A program made the position numbers and the translations under genes. A DNA stretch of 64,000 nucleotides from assembly GCF_947487575.1 (NCBI RefSeq), contig NZ_CANKXG010000005.1, positions 236,641 through 300,640 of the forward strand. The letters are read 5' to 3'. The DNA comes from an uncultured Algibacter sp. (lineage in GTDB: Bacteria; Bacteroidota; Bacteroidia; Flavobacteriales; Flavobacteriaceae). Below, piece by piece: positions 1 through 9,470 of the stretch. Each line of letters begins with the position of its first letter. Position 1 is the stretch's first letter. The notes under the pieces were generated by a model, which did not search any database, had not been told where the DNA came from, and saw only the letters and a list, made by a program, of their open reading frames with translations.

Positions 1-1
1 A

Positions 2-1138
2 AATTCATCAATTGTTTCAGTAGAATGGCTTCATGAAAATAGGAACGCCGATAATCTTATTGTATTAGATGGAACTATAAATAAGGTTTTTGATATTACT
101 TTGGAGCAAATTCCAAATGCTAGACTTTTTGATATTAAAAAGAAGTTTAGTGATGTGTCTAATCCGTTTCCTAGTGCATTTCCTTCTGCTGAACAGTTTC
201 AGAGAGAAGCTAGAAATTTAGGTATAAACCAAGATAGTATACTTGTGGTTTATGATGATAAAGGAATTTATTCTAGTGCTCGTGTTTGGTGGTTGTTTAA
301 AGCTTTTGGTTTTGATAATGTTGCGGTTTTAAATGGCGGATTTCCTGCTTGGAAAAAGGTTGGTTTTGACACTGAACTTATGCAAAATTATGATGGCGAA
401 AAAGGTGATTTTGTGGCGAATTTACAATCTGGTTACATGCAGTTTTTTCAGGATACACACTATGCATCACAACATAAAACGCACAAAATAATTGATGCCC
501 GTTCTACTGGTAGGTTTAATTGTGAAGTGCCAGAACCTAGAGCAGGTTTGCGTATGGGGACGATTCCTAATTCGGTTAACTTACCGTTTACAGATTTATT
601 GGATGATGGTGTTTTGAAATCTAAAAAAGACCTAGCTAAAGCCTTTTATATGGTTGCTGAGCAGGATGAACCTATTATTTTTTCTTGTGGATCTGGACTT
701 ACAGCTTGTGTATTGGCTCTAGGTGCTGAAATTTCTGGATATAAAAACATTTCAGTTTATGATGGTTCTTGGACTGAGTATGGTGCTTTAACAACTGGTG
801 ATATGGAAAACCCAAAAACATGGACCAAAGATGAATTGTTAGCGTACATTTTATTATATGTTTCAAATTCTGATTTATATGAATCTAGAAGAGAACAAAA
901 GTATATTTTGAGTAGAGTTGATAAGCATGTTTACAAGCGTGTAAGTGGGCAATTTGAAATAGATAATGACTATCAAGCGCTGCACAATATTATTGAGGGT
1001 GTAAAAGCACATGATTATTTCCGTAATGATTTAGTAGATTTATTTGCTGATATTAAATTGATGGCTTTTGCTGATGGTGAGTATAATTCTATGGAGCAAA
1101 TGATATATACGCACTTAAAAAAAATTCTTAAGGACTGA
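2..1138 (+). CDS. 3-mercaptopyruvate sulfurtransferase-like rhodanese with C-terminal helical (TerB-like) extension, 5' truncated
   Basis: This is a two-domain rhodanese. The frame is open to the window edge and already reads SSIVSVEWLHEN, the usual N-terminus of this family, so the true start lies just outside the window; the TTG at 101 is internal. The second rhodanese domain has the active-site loop CGSGLTAC, with its Cys codon at 686. That loop type is characteristic of 3-mercaptopyruvate/thiosulfate sulfurtransferases, which move sulfane sulfur to thiol acceptors in the cytoplasm. The rhodanese part ends near 815. The last 105 or so residues are an acidic all-helical segment (LLAYILLYVSNSD to FADGEYNSMEQMIYTHL) that resembles TerB-like domains. 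The extension is seen directly; the TerB assignment is inference. The neighbouring gene is convergent. Confidence 0.85.
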   Translation, partial: NSSIVSVEWLHENRNADNLIVLDGTINKVFDITLEQIPNARLFDIKKKFSDVSNPFPSAFPSAEQFQREARNLGINQDSILVVYDDKGIYSSARVWWLFKAFGFDNVAVLNGGFPAWKKVGFDTELMQNYDGEKGDFVANLQSGYMQFFQDTHYASQHKTHKIIDARSTGRFNCEVPEPRAGLRMGTIPNSVNLPFTDLLDDGVLKSKKDLAKAFYMVAEQDEPIIFSCGSGLTACVLALGAEISGYKNISVYDGSWTEYGALTTGDMENPKTWTKDELLAYILLYVSNSDLYESRREQKYILSRVDKHVYKRVSGQFEIDNDYQALHNIIEGVKAHDYFRNDLVDLFADIKLMAFADGEYNSMEQMIYTHLKKILKD

Positions 1139-1267
1139 TATGTTTAATGCTTTTGGAGGTAGTTTGTGGAAAAAAATTAGCTGCATCTTCTAAACATAAT
1201 TTTTATGCTTAAAATAAGAATACGAATAAGAATGTGTATTTTATTTTGAGGAGTTTGACGTAAAATA

Positions 1268-1298
1268 TCAGGGATTAAATTTGAAATTAACCCCTGAC
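1268..1298. terminator. hairpin between convergent genes
   Basis: TCAGGGATTAA and TTAACCCCTGA form an 11-bp stem with one mismatch around an 8-nt loop. It lies between the sulfurtransferase and the minus-strand MuiA-like gene. On the minus strand it is followed by a weak T-rich stretch, so it may terminate the MuiA-like gene. Confidence 0.4.
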
Positions 1299-1312
1299 AA
1301 AATAAGTTGTTT

Positions 1313-3403
1313 TTACAAATTAACTTTTCTATACCTTGGATATTTAAGAGTATAAGAAAACTGATATTTATTAGATTGATTAGGTGAAATAGAAGTTTTC
1401 CATGTCATAATACCTTTTTTAGAATCGTAATCTGAAGTTCCAGTTTCAATATCATCCACTTTTATATCTCTATTTTGACTTACAGGAATTCTGTCAACAA
1501 TAACTATATCTATGGCTGTAGGCTTATTGTTTTTTAATTCTATTTCGTAAGCTTTCTCTAAAACTCTATTATTTCCAATAAATGTGTTTTTCTTAAAACT
1601 GTTTATCGGGTTTCTTTTAATAGCAACATTTGGGTCTACACCTAATGAAACTGTTAAGCTATCCGTTGTAGCGTATGGGTTTATATTAGTGATTCCAGAA
1701 TAACTGTCTTCAAAATACACATTAACTTCTCCTGGTAATAAATTGTACTGTTGCCAATCTCCAATTTTTGCAGTTAAAAACACGTTTTCATTAATAACAG
1801 GTGCTGAAAAATATGAGAATTTTGCAGGAACGGAATATTTGTCAATTTCAATAACGGTAATGTTTCCATCAGATGCTACGGTAGATAGTTTTTGAATTTC
1901 AAAATTAGTATTTGTGATGCCTTCAGTAATTATATCTCCTGAAGATGTGTAATTTCCTTTTTTGGTTGTTATTACTATAACTCCGTTTGATGCTCTACTT
2001 CCATAGATATTTCTTGCAGAAGCGCCTTTTAATATATCTGCACTAGCTATCATATCTGGGTTAATTCTTTTAAAATCATTAGCGTTACTTGTCACTCCAT
2101 CTATAACGTATAAAGGAGTTCCTTTCGTTTTAAATGAGCCGATTCCTCTTATTTTTATGTTTGATGTACTAGAAACACCTGAAACGCTTGCAACGCTCCC
2201 TGAAAGTACTGAATTAGAGTTAGTTCCATATCCAACCACTACAACTTCATCTAAAGCACTAACATCTTCTTGTAAACTCAAATTAATTACACTAGAATGA
2301 ATCGGAATAACTTCACTATTAAACCCCACATAAGATACTTCAAGCTCTTTGCCACCATCAGCTTTTAAACTAAAGTTGCCATCAAAATCAGTAGTAGTTC
2401 CATTAGTTGTTCCTTTTACTAAAACTGTGGCTCCAGGTAATGGTGTTCCAGAAGCATCTGTAACAATACCACTAATCTGTTTTATAAAAGGGTTGAACTT
2501 AAGATTGTAGTTTTTAGTGGCGTTTTCACTTTTATAATTGCTATATCTGCTTATAAAATTCAAATATTTTGGGCTTACATCGGGTTTAATATTGTTTATG
2601 TTTGGGTCGTTTGTAGATAGCGTTAATTTTACATCATTCCAGCTAATTCCTGTGTTTTGATAAACATGCGCTTTGTAATGTAAATCCAGAGGTTTGCTAA
2701 TATCTTTCGCTTTTAAATCGTAAATAGGGAACCAACCTGCGTTTTTAACGTTATATTTTAAAATAAGCTTGAGTTGTTTGCTAGAAGCGGTGTTAAGCTT
2801 TACTTTTATTTCACCTGTTTGAATTTTATCATCTACATTTAATTCGGTAAGTTGCTTTTTAATATCATCAATTTGTTCGTTGTAGGCTCGTTTCTTTTTT
2901 AATGATGTATGAATCAGTTTATTTACTTCTGTTATACGTATTCTGTAATACTCAGCAAATTGTTTTAATTTTTCAAGACTTACAACTTGATTTTCATTTC
3001 CTAGTTTTCTATTTTCTTTTATAATATTCAGTTCTTCCTCATAACCAGACATTACATCTTCTTCTAATCTAATAGCGTCATTTAGTTTTTCAATATCATT
3101 TTGAAGTTTTTCAATAGTTTCTGATTTATCCAATTTTGACAAATGATTTATAGCATAATTAATTGATAGAATTGAAGCATCATCCAACCCAGAAATTTGA
3201 ATACTATTTTCCTGAATATGTGGCGATAATTTAATAAACGAAAACTCCGTTGTTCCAACAGGTAAATTAATTGTGGCTAAGCGTGTTACTTGCGCACCAT
3301 CTACAAAAACGGTTACTGCTTTTACCGATGATGTTGTTGGATTAGTATTATTAGCAAATAAAATTGAAGTACATAATAGAAATAAGATGCAAAGCTGTTT
3401 CAT
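1313..3403 (-). CDS. MuiA-family (DUF4140/DUF4139) secreted protein with inserted CarboxypepD_reg and SusC-like TonB plug segment
   Basis: There is a signal peptide (MKQLCILFLLCTSILFA), then a DUF4140-like N-terminal domain (about 25-130: VTVFVDGAQVTRLA, FIKLSPHIQENSIQI), a coiled coil (90-190) and a DUF4139 beta domain starting near 195 (VKNAGWFPIYDLKA, GISWNDVKLTLST). That domain is interrupted at about 305. The insert begins with a carboxypeptidase-regulatory-like repeat (ISGIVTDASGTPLPGATV). It continues with VVVVGYG at about 384 and a SusC-type plug (IRGIGSFKTKGTPLYVIDGV, LKGASARNIYGSRASNGVIV) to about 482. DUF4139 then resumes to the end. There is no beta-barrel, so this is not a TonB-dependent receptor. 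It is probably a periplasmic or envelope protein of unknown function. Family membership is clear; the purpose of the insert is unknown. Confidence 0.8.
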   Translation of the reverse strand: MKQLCILFLLCTSILFANNTNPTTSSVKAVTVFVDGAQVTRLATINLPVGTTEFSFIKLSPHIQENSIQISGLDDASILSINYAINHLSKLDKSETIEKLQNDIEKLNDAIRLEEDVMSGYEEELNIIKENRKLGNENQVVSLEKLKQFAEYYRIRITEVNKLIHTSLKKKRAYNEQIDDIKKQLTELNVDDKIQTGEIKVKLNTASSKQLKLILKYNVKNAGWFPIYDLKAKDISKPLDLHYKAHVYQNTGISWNDVKLTLSTNDPNINNIKPDVSPKYLNFISRYSNYKSENATKNYNLKFNPFIKQISGIVTDASGTPLPGATVLVKGTTNGTTTDFDGNFSLKADGGKELEVSYVGFNSEVIPIHSSVINLSLQEDVSALDEVVVVGYGTNSNSVLSGSVASVSGVSSTSNIKIRGIGSFKTKGTPLYVIDGVTSNANDFKRINPDMIASADILKGASARNIYGSRASNGVIVITTKKGNYTSSGDIITEGITNTNFEIQKLSTVASDGNITVIEIDKYSVPAKFSYFSAPVINENVFLTAKIGDWQQYNLLPGEVNVYFEDSYSGITNINPYATTDSLTVSLGVDPNVAIKRNPINSFKKNTFIGNNRVLEKAYEIELKNNKPTAIDIVIVDRIPVSQNRDIKVDDIETGTSDYDSKKGIMTWKTSISPNQSNKYQFSYTLKYPRYRKVNL

Positions 3404-3517
3404 GATTAGTTATTTTAAGTTTCCAATAAAACTATAACCAAAGCATGCACAAAAAAATAAGGAATGAGTAATTGGTAACTATAAATGAGTTAACAGGTGA
3501 TTTGAGTGAGTTTGAAA

Positions 3518-3937
3518 TTATCCCAAAAACTTACTCTGTAGTTCTGGTGTAGGAATCATACAAGTCTCTTTTTTACCATACCATTTGTATCTGTTTTTGG
3601 CAATAAAATCGTAAACCCAATTGCTTATAAAACTAGGTATAATAAGAAAAATAGATAACAAATTAGTAGGAACTCTCAATTGTGACGCTACTTTTAAAGC
3701 GGCTCTACTTTTGTAGTTAATTTTATCTTCCTCTGGATTGTAAAGAATAATAGAGTCTACCGTATTGGTGTTTATATTAAATTTCTCAATAATGTGTTTA
3801 CCAGCTTCACTTTGTAAGGGCGCAAACATAAACTGGTTTTTTTGGTCTCGCTTTATAACATACAAAACAGAGCTGTTGCAAAGGTTGCAAACACCATCAA
3901 AGAGGATTAATTTTTTATGTTTTGGGATATTTATCAT
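3518..3937 (-). CDS. DCC-family thiol-disulfide oxidoreductase (DUF393)
   Basis: The protein has 139 aa. The N-terminal motif LILFDGVCNLCNSSV contains the D-x-x-C-x-x-C signature of the DCC (DUF393) family, a thioredoxin-fold group of predicted thiol-disulfide oxidoreductases. FAPLQSEAG follows, as is usual in the family. The start ATG overlaps the mutS2 stop by 4 bp (ATGA), so the two genes are probably cotranscribed and translationally coupled. No substrate can be inferred. Confidence 0.85.
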   Translation of the reverse strand: MINIPKHKKLILFDGVCNLCNSSVLYVIKRDQKNQFMFAPLQSEAGKHIIEKFNINTNTVDSIILYNPEEDKINYKSRAALKVASQLRVPTNLLSIFLIIPSFISNWVYDFIAKNRYKWYGKKETCMIPTPELQSKFLG

Positions 3938-6099
3938 TTTTTTGCTTCCACTAATTCCAATTGATCTAAACTCACATTGGTTGTAAAAACACCATAATTT
4001 ACAACAGCTTTGTTTTTTTCAATTTTATCAATAGTCCCAATTGCCCGTCCATCTTCCATTCTTACGCGATCTCCAATTCGTATTATTGCTTTTGGTTTAG
4101 GCGATTCAATAGCTTTTTGTTTTGCTATTTTTTTCTTTTTTCGGATTACGTTTACTTTCTTTTCGGCCTCTTGTTTTACTTGGTTTTCTTTATGTTTTAT
4201 TGCTTTCTTTTGCTTAGCCGTTACCTTTTTACGTTTAGAGTTTTCAATCTGAACCACTTTAAACAATTCCGCCATCAATTCGCGTTTCTGCTTATTTTCA
4301 AAGTATTTTTCGGCTATGTCATTTACTTTTTGTCCTAAGTAAATTAAACGCTGGTTACTATCGTATAATTCTTGATAGCTTTCTAACTTCTTTTGAATTT
4401 TAGCATTAATTTCTTCAAGCTTATCTGCTTCTTCTAGTTTTTTCTTTTCGTTTTGTTTTAAAGACTGTCCTGTTTTTTCTAACCGAGAACGTTCTTTTTG
4501 TAGCTTAGCTATCGTGGCATCAAAACGTACTTTGCTACGCTCAATCTTCTTTTTTGCACGATTTATCAAACTGTATGGAATACCATTCTTTTGAGCAACC
4601 TCAAACGTGAAACTACTTCCGGCTTGACCGATAACGAGTTTGAATAAGGGTTCTAAGCTACGTTCGTCAAACAACATGTTAGCATTTAGCATAAAAGGCA
4701 ACTCGTTGGCTAGTATTTTTAAGTTTGAATAATGGGTTGTAATTATGCCATAAGCTTCTCTGTGATAAAATTCTTCAAGAAAAGTTTCAGCCAAAGCACC
4801 ACCAAGTTCGGGGTCGCTTCCAGTACCAAATTCATCAATTAAAAAAAGTGTGTTTTTGTTACACTTCTTCAAAAAATAATTCATCTGTTTTAAACGATAG
4901 CTATACGTGCTTAAATGATTTTCAATGGATTGATTGTCGCCAATATCACTTAACACACGATCAAATAAACAAACTTTACTACGTTCGTGTACCGGAATTA
5001 GCATGCCGCTTTGAAGCATAACTTGTAATAGCCCCACGGTTTTTAATGTGATACTTTTTCCTCCTGCATTAGGCCCAGAAATAACAATAATCCTACTGTC
5101 TTTTTTTAATTCTATAGTCTGCGGGAATGTTTTTTCTTTTTTCTCTAAATTATTTAAATAGAGTAGTGGGTGGTAAGCGTCGCGTAAATACATACTCTTG
5201 TCTTCCGAAAATTTTGGAAGAATGCCATTCATAGATTTTGCATATTTCGCTTTCGCGGAAATAACATCAATATCAATTAAGAAGTTTTGATAATCTTTTA
5301 ATAATGGTAAAAATGGGCGTAAAAAATTAGTAAGTTCTTTTAAAATCCGAATCACTTCTTCCTGTTCTTCGTATTCTAAATTATTAAGTTCTCTACTATA
5401 TTGTAAAGTAGTTTCGGGTTCAATATAAACAATACTTCCAGTTTTACTACCGCCCATGATAGACCCTTTAACTTTACGCCTGTACATGGCTTTTACAGCT
5501 AATACGCGTTTGTTGTCTACTACAGATTCTCGAATATCATCTAAATATTCAAGATTGTGATAGGTGTTTAAGGCAGAACTAAAACTCGAATTTATTTTTC
5601 CTCTTATCTTGTTTATAGATTGGCGTAAATCAAATAATAAATTTGAAGCATTATCTTTTATGTCTCCAAATCTATCAACAATACCATCCACTTTTTCAAT
5701 AATAATTTTAGTGACTTCAATATGCGATGCAAAATGGCTCAAATTAGGGTAATACTCCTCAAATTTATTTAAAAAAGTTACAATAGCATTTACAGCTATA
5801 GATATGGCTACTATTTTCTTTAAGCCATGCACTTCTAAATATGTATTTTCAATATTGAGCAGCTTTATTTCTTTAGTAATCGTATCGAAACCATGATTTG
5901 GTATACGGTTATCATTATAAAATGACGATACATACTCATTTGTTAAGTTAAGTGCAATTTGTAATTCTTCGTGAGTTTTATACGGTGCAATTAGTAATGC
6001 TTTTTCATGACCAAGAGGCGTCACACAGAGTTCACTAATGTGTTGCAAAACCGTTTGAAACTCTAAATCTTGTAATGTTTTTTCGTGAATATGAATCAT
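3934..6099 (-). CDS. mutS2: MutS2-type ATPase
   Basis: The protein has 721 aa. The N-terminal core and clamp helices are followed by the MutS-type ATPase, with Walker A GPNAGGKSITLKT at about 342, LFDRVLSDIGDNQSIENHLSTYS, and Walker B NTLFLIDEFGTGSDP with the following EGGALAE-type helix. A long charged coiled coil (about 515-660) leads into a KOW-like C-terminal segment (IRIGDRVRMEDGRAIGTIDK). The Smr nuclease domain found at the end of many MutS2 proteins is absent. MutS2 proteins limit recombination or act on collided ribosomes in other bacteria; without Smr, the role here is inferred from family only. The DCC gene follows with a 4-bp overlap. Confidence 0.93.
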   Translation of the reverse strand: MIHIHEKTLQDLEFQTVLQHISELCVTPLGHEKALLIAPYKTHEELQIALNLTNEYVSSFYNDNRIPNHGFDTITKEIKLLNIENTYLEVHGLKKIVAISIAVNAIVTFLNKFEEYYPNLSHFASHIEVTKIIIEKVDGIVDRFGDIKDNASNLLFDLRQSINKIRGKINSSFSSALNTYHNLEYLDDIRESVVDNKRVLAVKAMYRRKVKGSIMGGSKTGSIVYIEPETTLQYSRELNNLEYEEQEEVIRILKELTNFLRPFLPLLKDYQNFLIDIDVISAKAKYAKSMNGILPKFSEDKSMYLRDAYHPLLYLNNLEKKEKTFPQTIELKKDSRIIVISGPNAGGKSITLKTVGLLQVMLQSGMLIPVHERSKVCLFDRVLSDIGDNQSIENHLSTYSYRLKQMNYFLKKCNKNTLFLIDEFGTGSDPELGGALAETFLEEFYHREAYGIITTHYSNLKILANELPFMLNANMLFDERSLEPLFKLVIGQAGSSFTFEVAQKNGIPYSLINRAKKKIERSKVRFDATIAKLQKERSRLEKTGQSLKQNEKKKLEEADKLEEINAKIQKKLESYQELYDSNQRLIYLGQKVNDIAEKYFENKQKRELMAELFKVVQIENSKRKKVTAKQKKAIKHKENQVKQEAEKKVNVIRKKKKIAKQKAIESPKPKAIIRIGDRVRMEDGRAIGTIDKIEKNKAVVNYGVFTTNVSLDQLELVEAKK

Positions 6100-6301
6100 G
6101 CTTAAGTACGTACGCTATAAATAAAACGAAGTACAAAGTTAAACAATCTAACGATGTTTTTTGATAAAGAAGTTGTAAGTGTTAAAATGTTAATTAACAG
6201 TATTTTACTAGTATTTAACAAAAAACTAACATATGTGAATGTGTTTTCTTTCTAACTTGAAAAACAAATCGACAAACATCAATCAAACTCAATCAGTAAT
6301 T

Positions 6302-6335
6302 AAAGCTTAACTATATTTTAGTTAAGCTTTTTTTT
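6302..6335. terminator. intrinsic terminator hairpin
   Basis: A 12-bp perfect stem (AAAGCTTAACTA / TAGTTAAGCTTT) with a 5-nt loop sits between miaE and mutS2, both on the minus strand. It has T-rich flanks on both sides, with a run of eight Ts on the plus strand, and is likely the end of the miaE transcript. Confidence 0.65.
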
Positions 6336-6915
6336 AACCATGAATGGTTTCAGACTTTCCGTAATTCTGAATGACTTCTGCTTCAAAGACAATAAGTTCT
6401 TGCCAGCGTTTGTCTACATCTATACCTTTCCCGTATTGGCGGGCAAACCCAATAAATGTGGTATAATGTCCAGCTTCACTAATCATTAACTCGTGGTAAA
6501 ATTTTGAAAGTTCTGGGTCTTTTATTTTTTTTGATAATAATTTAAAACGTTCGCAACTTCTAGCTTCAATCATAGCTGAAAACAACAACCTATCTACCAT
6601 GCTTTGTTGTCTGCTACCGCCTTTATTCATAAACTTATAAAGCTCGTTTACGTAGCTATCTTTGCGTTCTCTACCTAGTTTGTAACCACGTTCTTTAATG
6701 ATATTGTGTACCATTTGGAAGTGTTCTAATTCTTCTTTGGCTAATTCTAGTAAATCTGTAACTAGTTCTTCATGCTCAGAATTATGCGTAATTATAGTAA
6801 TGGCATTGGTGGCTGCTTTTTGCTCACACCATGCGTGGTCTGTTAATATTTCTTCAATATTTGACTCTACAATATTTACCCAACGTGGGTCTGTTGCTAA
6901 TTTTAAACCAAGCAT
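6334..6915 (-). CDS. miaE: tRNA 2-methylthio-N6-isopentenyladenosine hydroxylase (MiaE)
   Basis: The protein has 193 aa and begins MLGLKLATDPRWV, the usual MiaE start. It is a ferritin-like four-helix di-iron protein. The ligands are supplied by pairs such as DHAWCEQKAA, ELAKEELEHFQMVH, SAMIEARSCERF and ISEAGHYTTF. MiaE hydroxylates the isopentenyl group of ms2i6A37 in tRNAs. It stands alone, with a strong terminator directly after the stop. Confidence 0.92.
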   Translation of the reverse strand: MLGLKLATDPRWVNIVESNIEEILTDHAWCEQKAATNAITIITHNSEHEELVTDLLELAKEELEHFQMVHNIIKERGYKLGRERKDSYVNELYKFMNKGGSRQQSMVDRLLFSAMIEARSCERFKLLSKKIKDPELSKFYHELMISEAGHYTTFIGFARQYGKGIDVDKRWQELIVFEAEVIQNYGKSETIHG

Positions 6916-6973
6916 ATTTTTTTGTTTTTTGTAAAAATAAGTATAAACATTAAAATATGGGATTAAATTATTT

Positions 6974-7075
6974 GGGCATTACCACAAGGGGCGGGCTTTC
7001 GGTAGTCGCTTTTTTGTGTTGCATAGGTGCAACAACACAAAAAGAGCTTCAACAATACCTCAATCCCTAATGCGG
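6974..7075 (-). repeat. dispersed intergenic repeat, copy A
   Basis: Read on the minus strand it starts CGCATTAGGGATTGAGG and ends GAAAGCCCGCCCC...GGTAATGCCC, matching four other copies in this window (15026, 28954, 47872, 51973). The middle forms an 11-bp hairpin (TTTTTGTGTTG at 7011-7021 with CAACACAAAAA at 7033-7043). No coding capacity was seen. Confidence 0.75.
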
Positions 7076-7131
7076 GTAACGTGTATCAATAAAATTTCTA
7101 AATTCAAAAGGTGTTTTTTGATTTCAATAAT

Positions 7132-7315
7132 AAAAAACCCACCCCTTAATCCCCTCCCAAGAGGGAGACTGAGTGAATTATTTTATAAAGAAATTTATAA
7201 TGATGAAAAATACGAAAGACTAAAAAAGGTAGATTTAATTCTCGTAATACTTATTCTAATAAACGATAAACATAAAAACACCTAAAAACCTTCCCCTCTT
7301 GGGAGGTGGGTTTTA
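7132..7315. repeat. inverted-repeat element (CCTCCCAAGAGGG arms)
   Basis: The left arm near 7132-7165 has AAAACCCACC followed by CTCCCAAGAGGG. The right arm near 7293-7315 is its reverse complement, except that the left arm carries about 10 extra bases. The 130 bp between the arms are AT-rich. This has the form of a small non-autonomous palindromic element. Together with copy A it fills most of the 452-bp gap between miaE and recG, in which I see no convincing gene. Confidence 0.6.
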
Positions 7316-7367
7316 TAACGTAAATATTTAATTTAGAGTAATTTTTATTTAAGCAAGAATAAAAAAA

Positions 7368-9470
7368 TCAAGAAATATAGTTCCAAATATTTTTATACTT
7401 ACCGAGTTGTTTGTATGTATTTAAAAAGATTTGATTTTCAGGAAGTGCAAGTGAAGGGTCAATTTTTAAAACAGATTTTGCATGATACCTGGCCAGTTGT
7501 AAAATATCGTTATCCTTAATAATATCTGCAATTTTTAGGTTTAAAACACCGCTTTGTTGGGTGCCCATAATATCTCCTGGACCTCGTAAACGGAGGTCTA
7601 CTTCTGCAATTTCGAAACCATCATTAGTTCTAACCATGGTTTCTAAGCGGGTTTTACTGTTTGTGCTGAGTTTATGACTTGTCATTAAAATACAATAACT
7701 CTGTTCGGCGCCACGACCTACACGCCCGCGTAATTGGTGCAATTGTGATAACCCAAACCGTTCTGCACTTTCAACAATCATAACAGAGGCATTAGGAACG
7801 TTAACTCCAACCTCGATAACGGTGGTGGCTACCATAATTTGAGTTTCGCCTTTAATGAAACGTTGCATTTCGTAATCTTTATCGGCAGGTTTCATTTTAC
7901 CATGCACTATTGATGTTTGGTATTTAGGCATGGGGAAATCTCTAGAAATACTTTCGTAACCATCCATCAAATCTTTATAATCCATTTTTTCGTTTTCTTG
8001 AATTAATGGGTAGACAATATAGATTTGCCTTCCTTTTTCAATTTCATCACGAATAAATTTGAAAACATTTAAACGATTTTTATCATAACGATGAACCGTT
8101 TTTATAGACTTTCTCCCCGGTGGTAATTCGTCAATTATTGAGGCATCCAAATCGCCGTAAACAGACATGGCTAAAGTTCTTGGAATTGGTGTTGCCGTCA
8201 TTACTAAAACATGAGGGGGAAGCGAATTTTTCGTCCACAATTTACTTCTCTGTTTAACCCCAAATCGATGTTGCTCATCAATAATTGCGAGGCCTAAATT
8301 CTTAAATTTCACCTTGTCTTCAAGTAGGGCATGAGTGCCAATTAGGACTTGTAACTCGCCATTTTTCAAAGATTCATGAATAATTCTTCGTTCTAAAGTT
8401 TTAGTTGAACCTGTTAGTAATTTTACCCTGATATTCAATTTGTTAGACCATTCAAGTAATCCGTTATAGTGTTGTACTGACAAAATTTCAGTTGGTGCCA
8501 TTAAACACGCTTGAAAGCCATTGTCAATCGCCATGAGCATTGACATAAACGCTACAATGGTCTTCCCAGAGCCCACATCACCTTGTAAAAGCCGATTCAT
8601 TTGTGCATTGCTTCCTAAATCTGCTCGAATTTCTTTTAAAACACGTTTTTGTGCGTTGGTTAATTCGAAGGGTAAATGGTTTTTGAAAAATGAATTAAAA
8701 TGTGTTCCAACTTGATTAAATGGAAAGCCTTTTATTTTTGATTTATGAATTAAATTCTTGATGATTAATTGCAATTGAATATAAAATAATTCTTCAAATT
8801 TTAACCGAAATTGTGCTCTGGAAAGTAGCTCTTGAGTCTTCGGAAAATGCACATTAAAAAGTGCCGATTGTTTGTTGATTAATTTTAATTCTGAGCGTAA
8901 ATTATTAGATAGTGTTTCGTTAAATTTCCCGTTGGTTTCAATAAAAAGTTGTTGCATGATTTTGTTAATCACACGATTTGTTATGCCTTTATTGTTTAAT
9001 TTTTCGGTTGAAGGGTAAACAGGTTGCATCGCAGAACGTAAATTTTTATCATGTTCTTCTTGAAGCTCTAACTCTGGATGTGCCATATTAAACTTGCCAC
9101 TAAACCAATTGGTCTTTCCAAACGCTACATAGGTTTTATTCAGCTTTAAGCTTTCTCTTATCCATTTTTGCCCACGAAACCATACCAGCTCCATAGTTCC
9201 GGTCTCATCTTGAAATGTACCAACTAGACGTTTCCCGCGTTTTTGAGCTACTTCCTTAAATCCTGTTATTTTTCCAATAATTTGAACATCTGCATTGTTG
9301 CGCTGTAATTGATTGATTTTATAATACTGTGTTCTGTCAATGTATCTATTTGGGAATAAGTTAATTAAATCTTGATAAGTATGAATACCTAATTCCTTGC
9401 GTAGCAAATCAGCACGATTTGGACCAACGCCTTTTAAATAATCTATAGGAGTTTGCAGGTTTACAGACAT
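7368..9470 (-). CDS. recG: ATP-dependent DNA helicase RecG
   Basis: The N-terminal wedge/OB region starts TPIDYLKGVGPNRADLL. The SF2 core has motif I LLQGDVGSGKT near residue 295, the DEQH box (AIIDEQHRFGVKQR) near 397, motif III VMTATPIPRTLA and motif VI QLRGRVGRG. RecG remodels stalled forks and branched DNA. The ATG at 9470 (MSVNLQTPIDYL) is preferred over an upstream TTG at 9488 because it places the conserved TPIDYLKGVG at the usual distance. Length (700 aa) is normal. It has its own transcription unit. Confidence 0.95.
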   Translation of the reverse strand: MSVNLQTPIDYLKGVGPNRADLLRKELGIHTYQDLINLFPNRYIDRTQYYKINQLQRNNADVQIIGKITGFKEVAQKRGKRLVGTFQDETGTMELVWFRGQKWIRESLKLNKTYVAFGKTNWFSGKFNMAHPELELQEEHDKNLRSAMQPVYPSTEKLNNKGITNRVINKIMQQLFIETNGKFNETLSNNLRSELKLINKQSALFNVHFPKTQELLSRAQFRLKFEELFYIQLQLIIKNLIHKSKIKGFPFNQVGTHFNSFFKNHLPFELTNAQKRVLKEIRADLGSNAQMNRLLQGDVGSGKTIVAFMSMLMAIDNGFQACLMAPTEILSVQHYNGLLEWSNKLNIRVKLLTGSTKTLERRIIHESLKNGELQVLIGTHALLEDKVKFKNLGLAIIDEQHRFGVKQRSKLWTKNSLPPHVLVMTATPIPRTLAMSVYGDLDASIIDELPPGRKSIKTVHRYDKNRLNVFKFIRDEIEKGRQIYIVYPLIQENEKMDYKDLMDGYESISRDFPMPKYQTSIVHGKMKPADKDYEMQRFIKGETQIMVATTVIEVGVNVPNASVMIVESAERFGLSQLHQLRGRVGRGAEQSYCILMTSHKLSTNSKTRLETMVRTNDGFEIAEVDLRLRGPGDIMGTQQSGVLNLKIADIIKDNDILQLARYHAKSVLKIDPSLALPENQIFLNTYKQLGKYKNIWNYIS

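Noticed and set aside
1140..1193. 17-codon frame starting ATGTTTAATGC after the sulfurtransferase
   Set aside because: Too short, no hydrophobic or charged pattern, no independent support.
1955..2490. A TonB-dependent receptor gene
   Set aside because: Only the plug-like segment is present and it lies inside DUF4139 sequence with no barrel.
7016..7285. 89-codon frame on the plus strand between miaE and recG
   Set aside because: It runs through repeat copy A and the CTCCCAAGAGGG element; its protein is basic, with repeat-derived phrases (KNPPLNPLPRG) and no family pattern.
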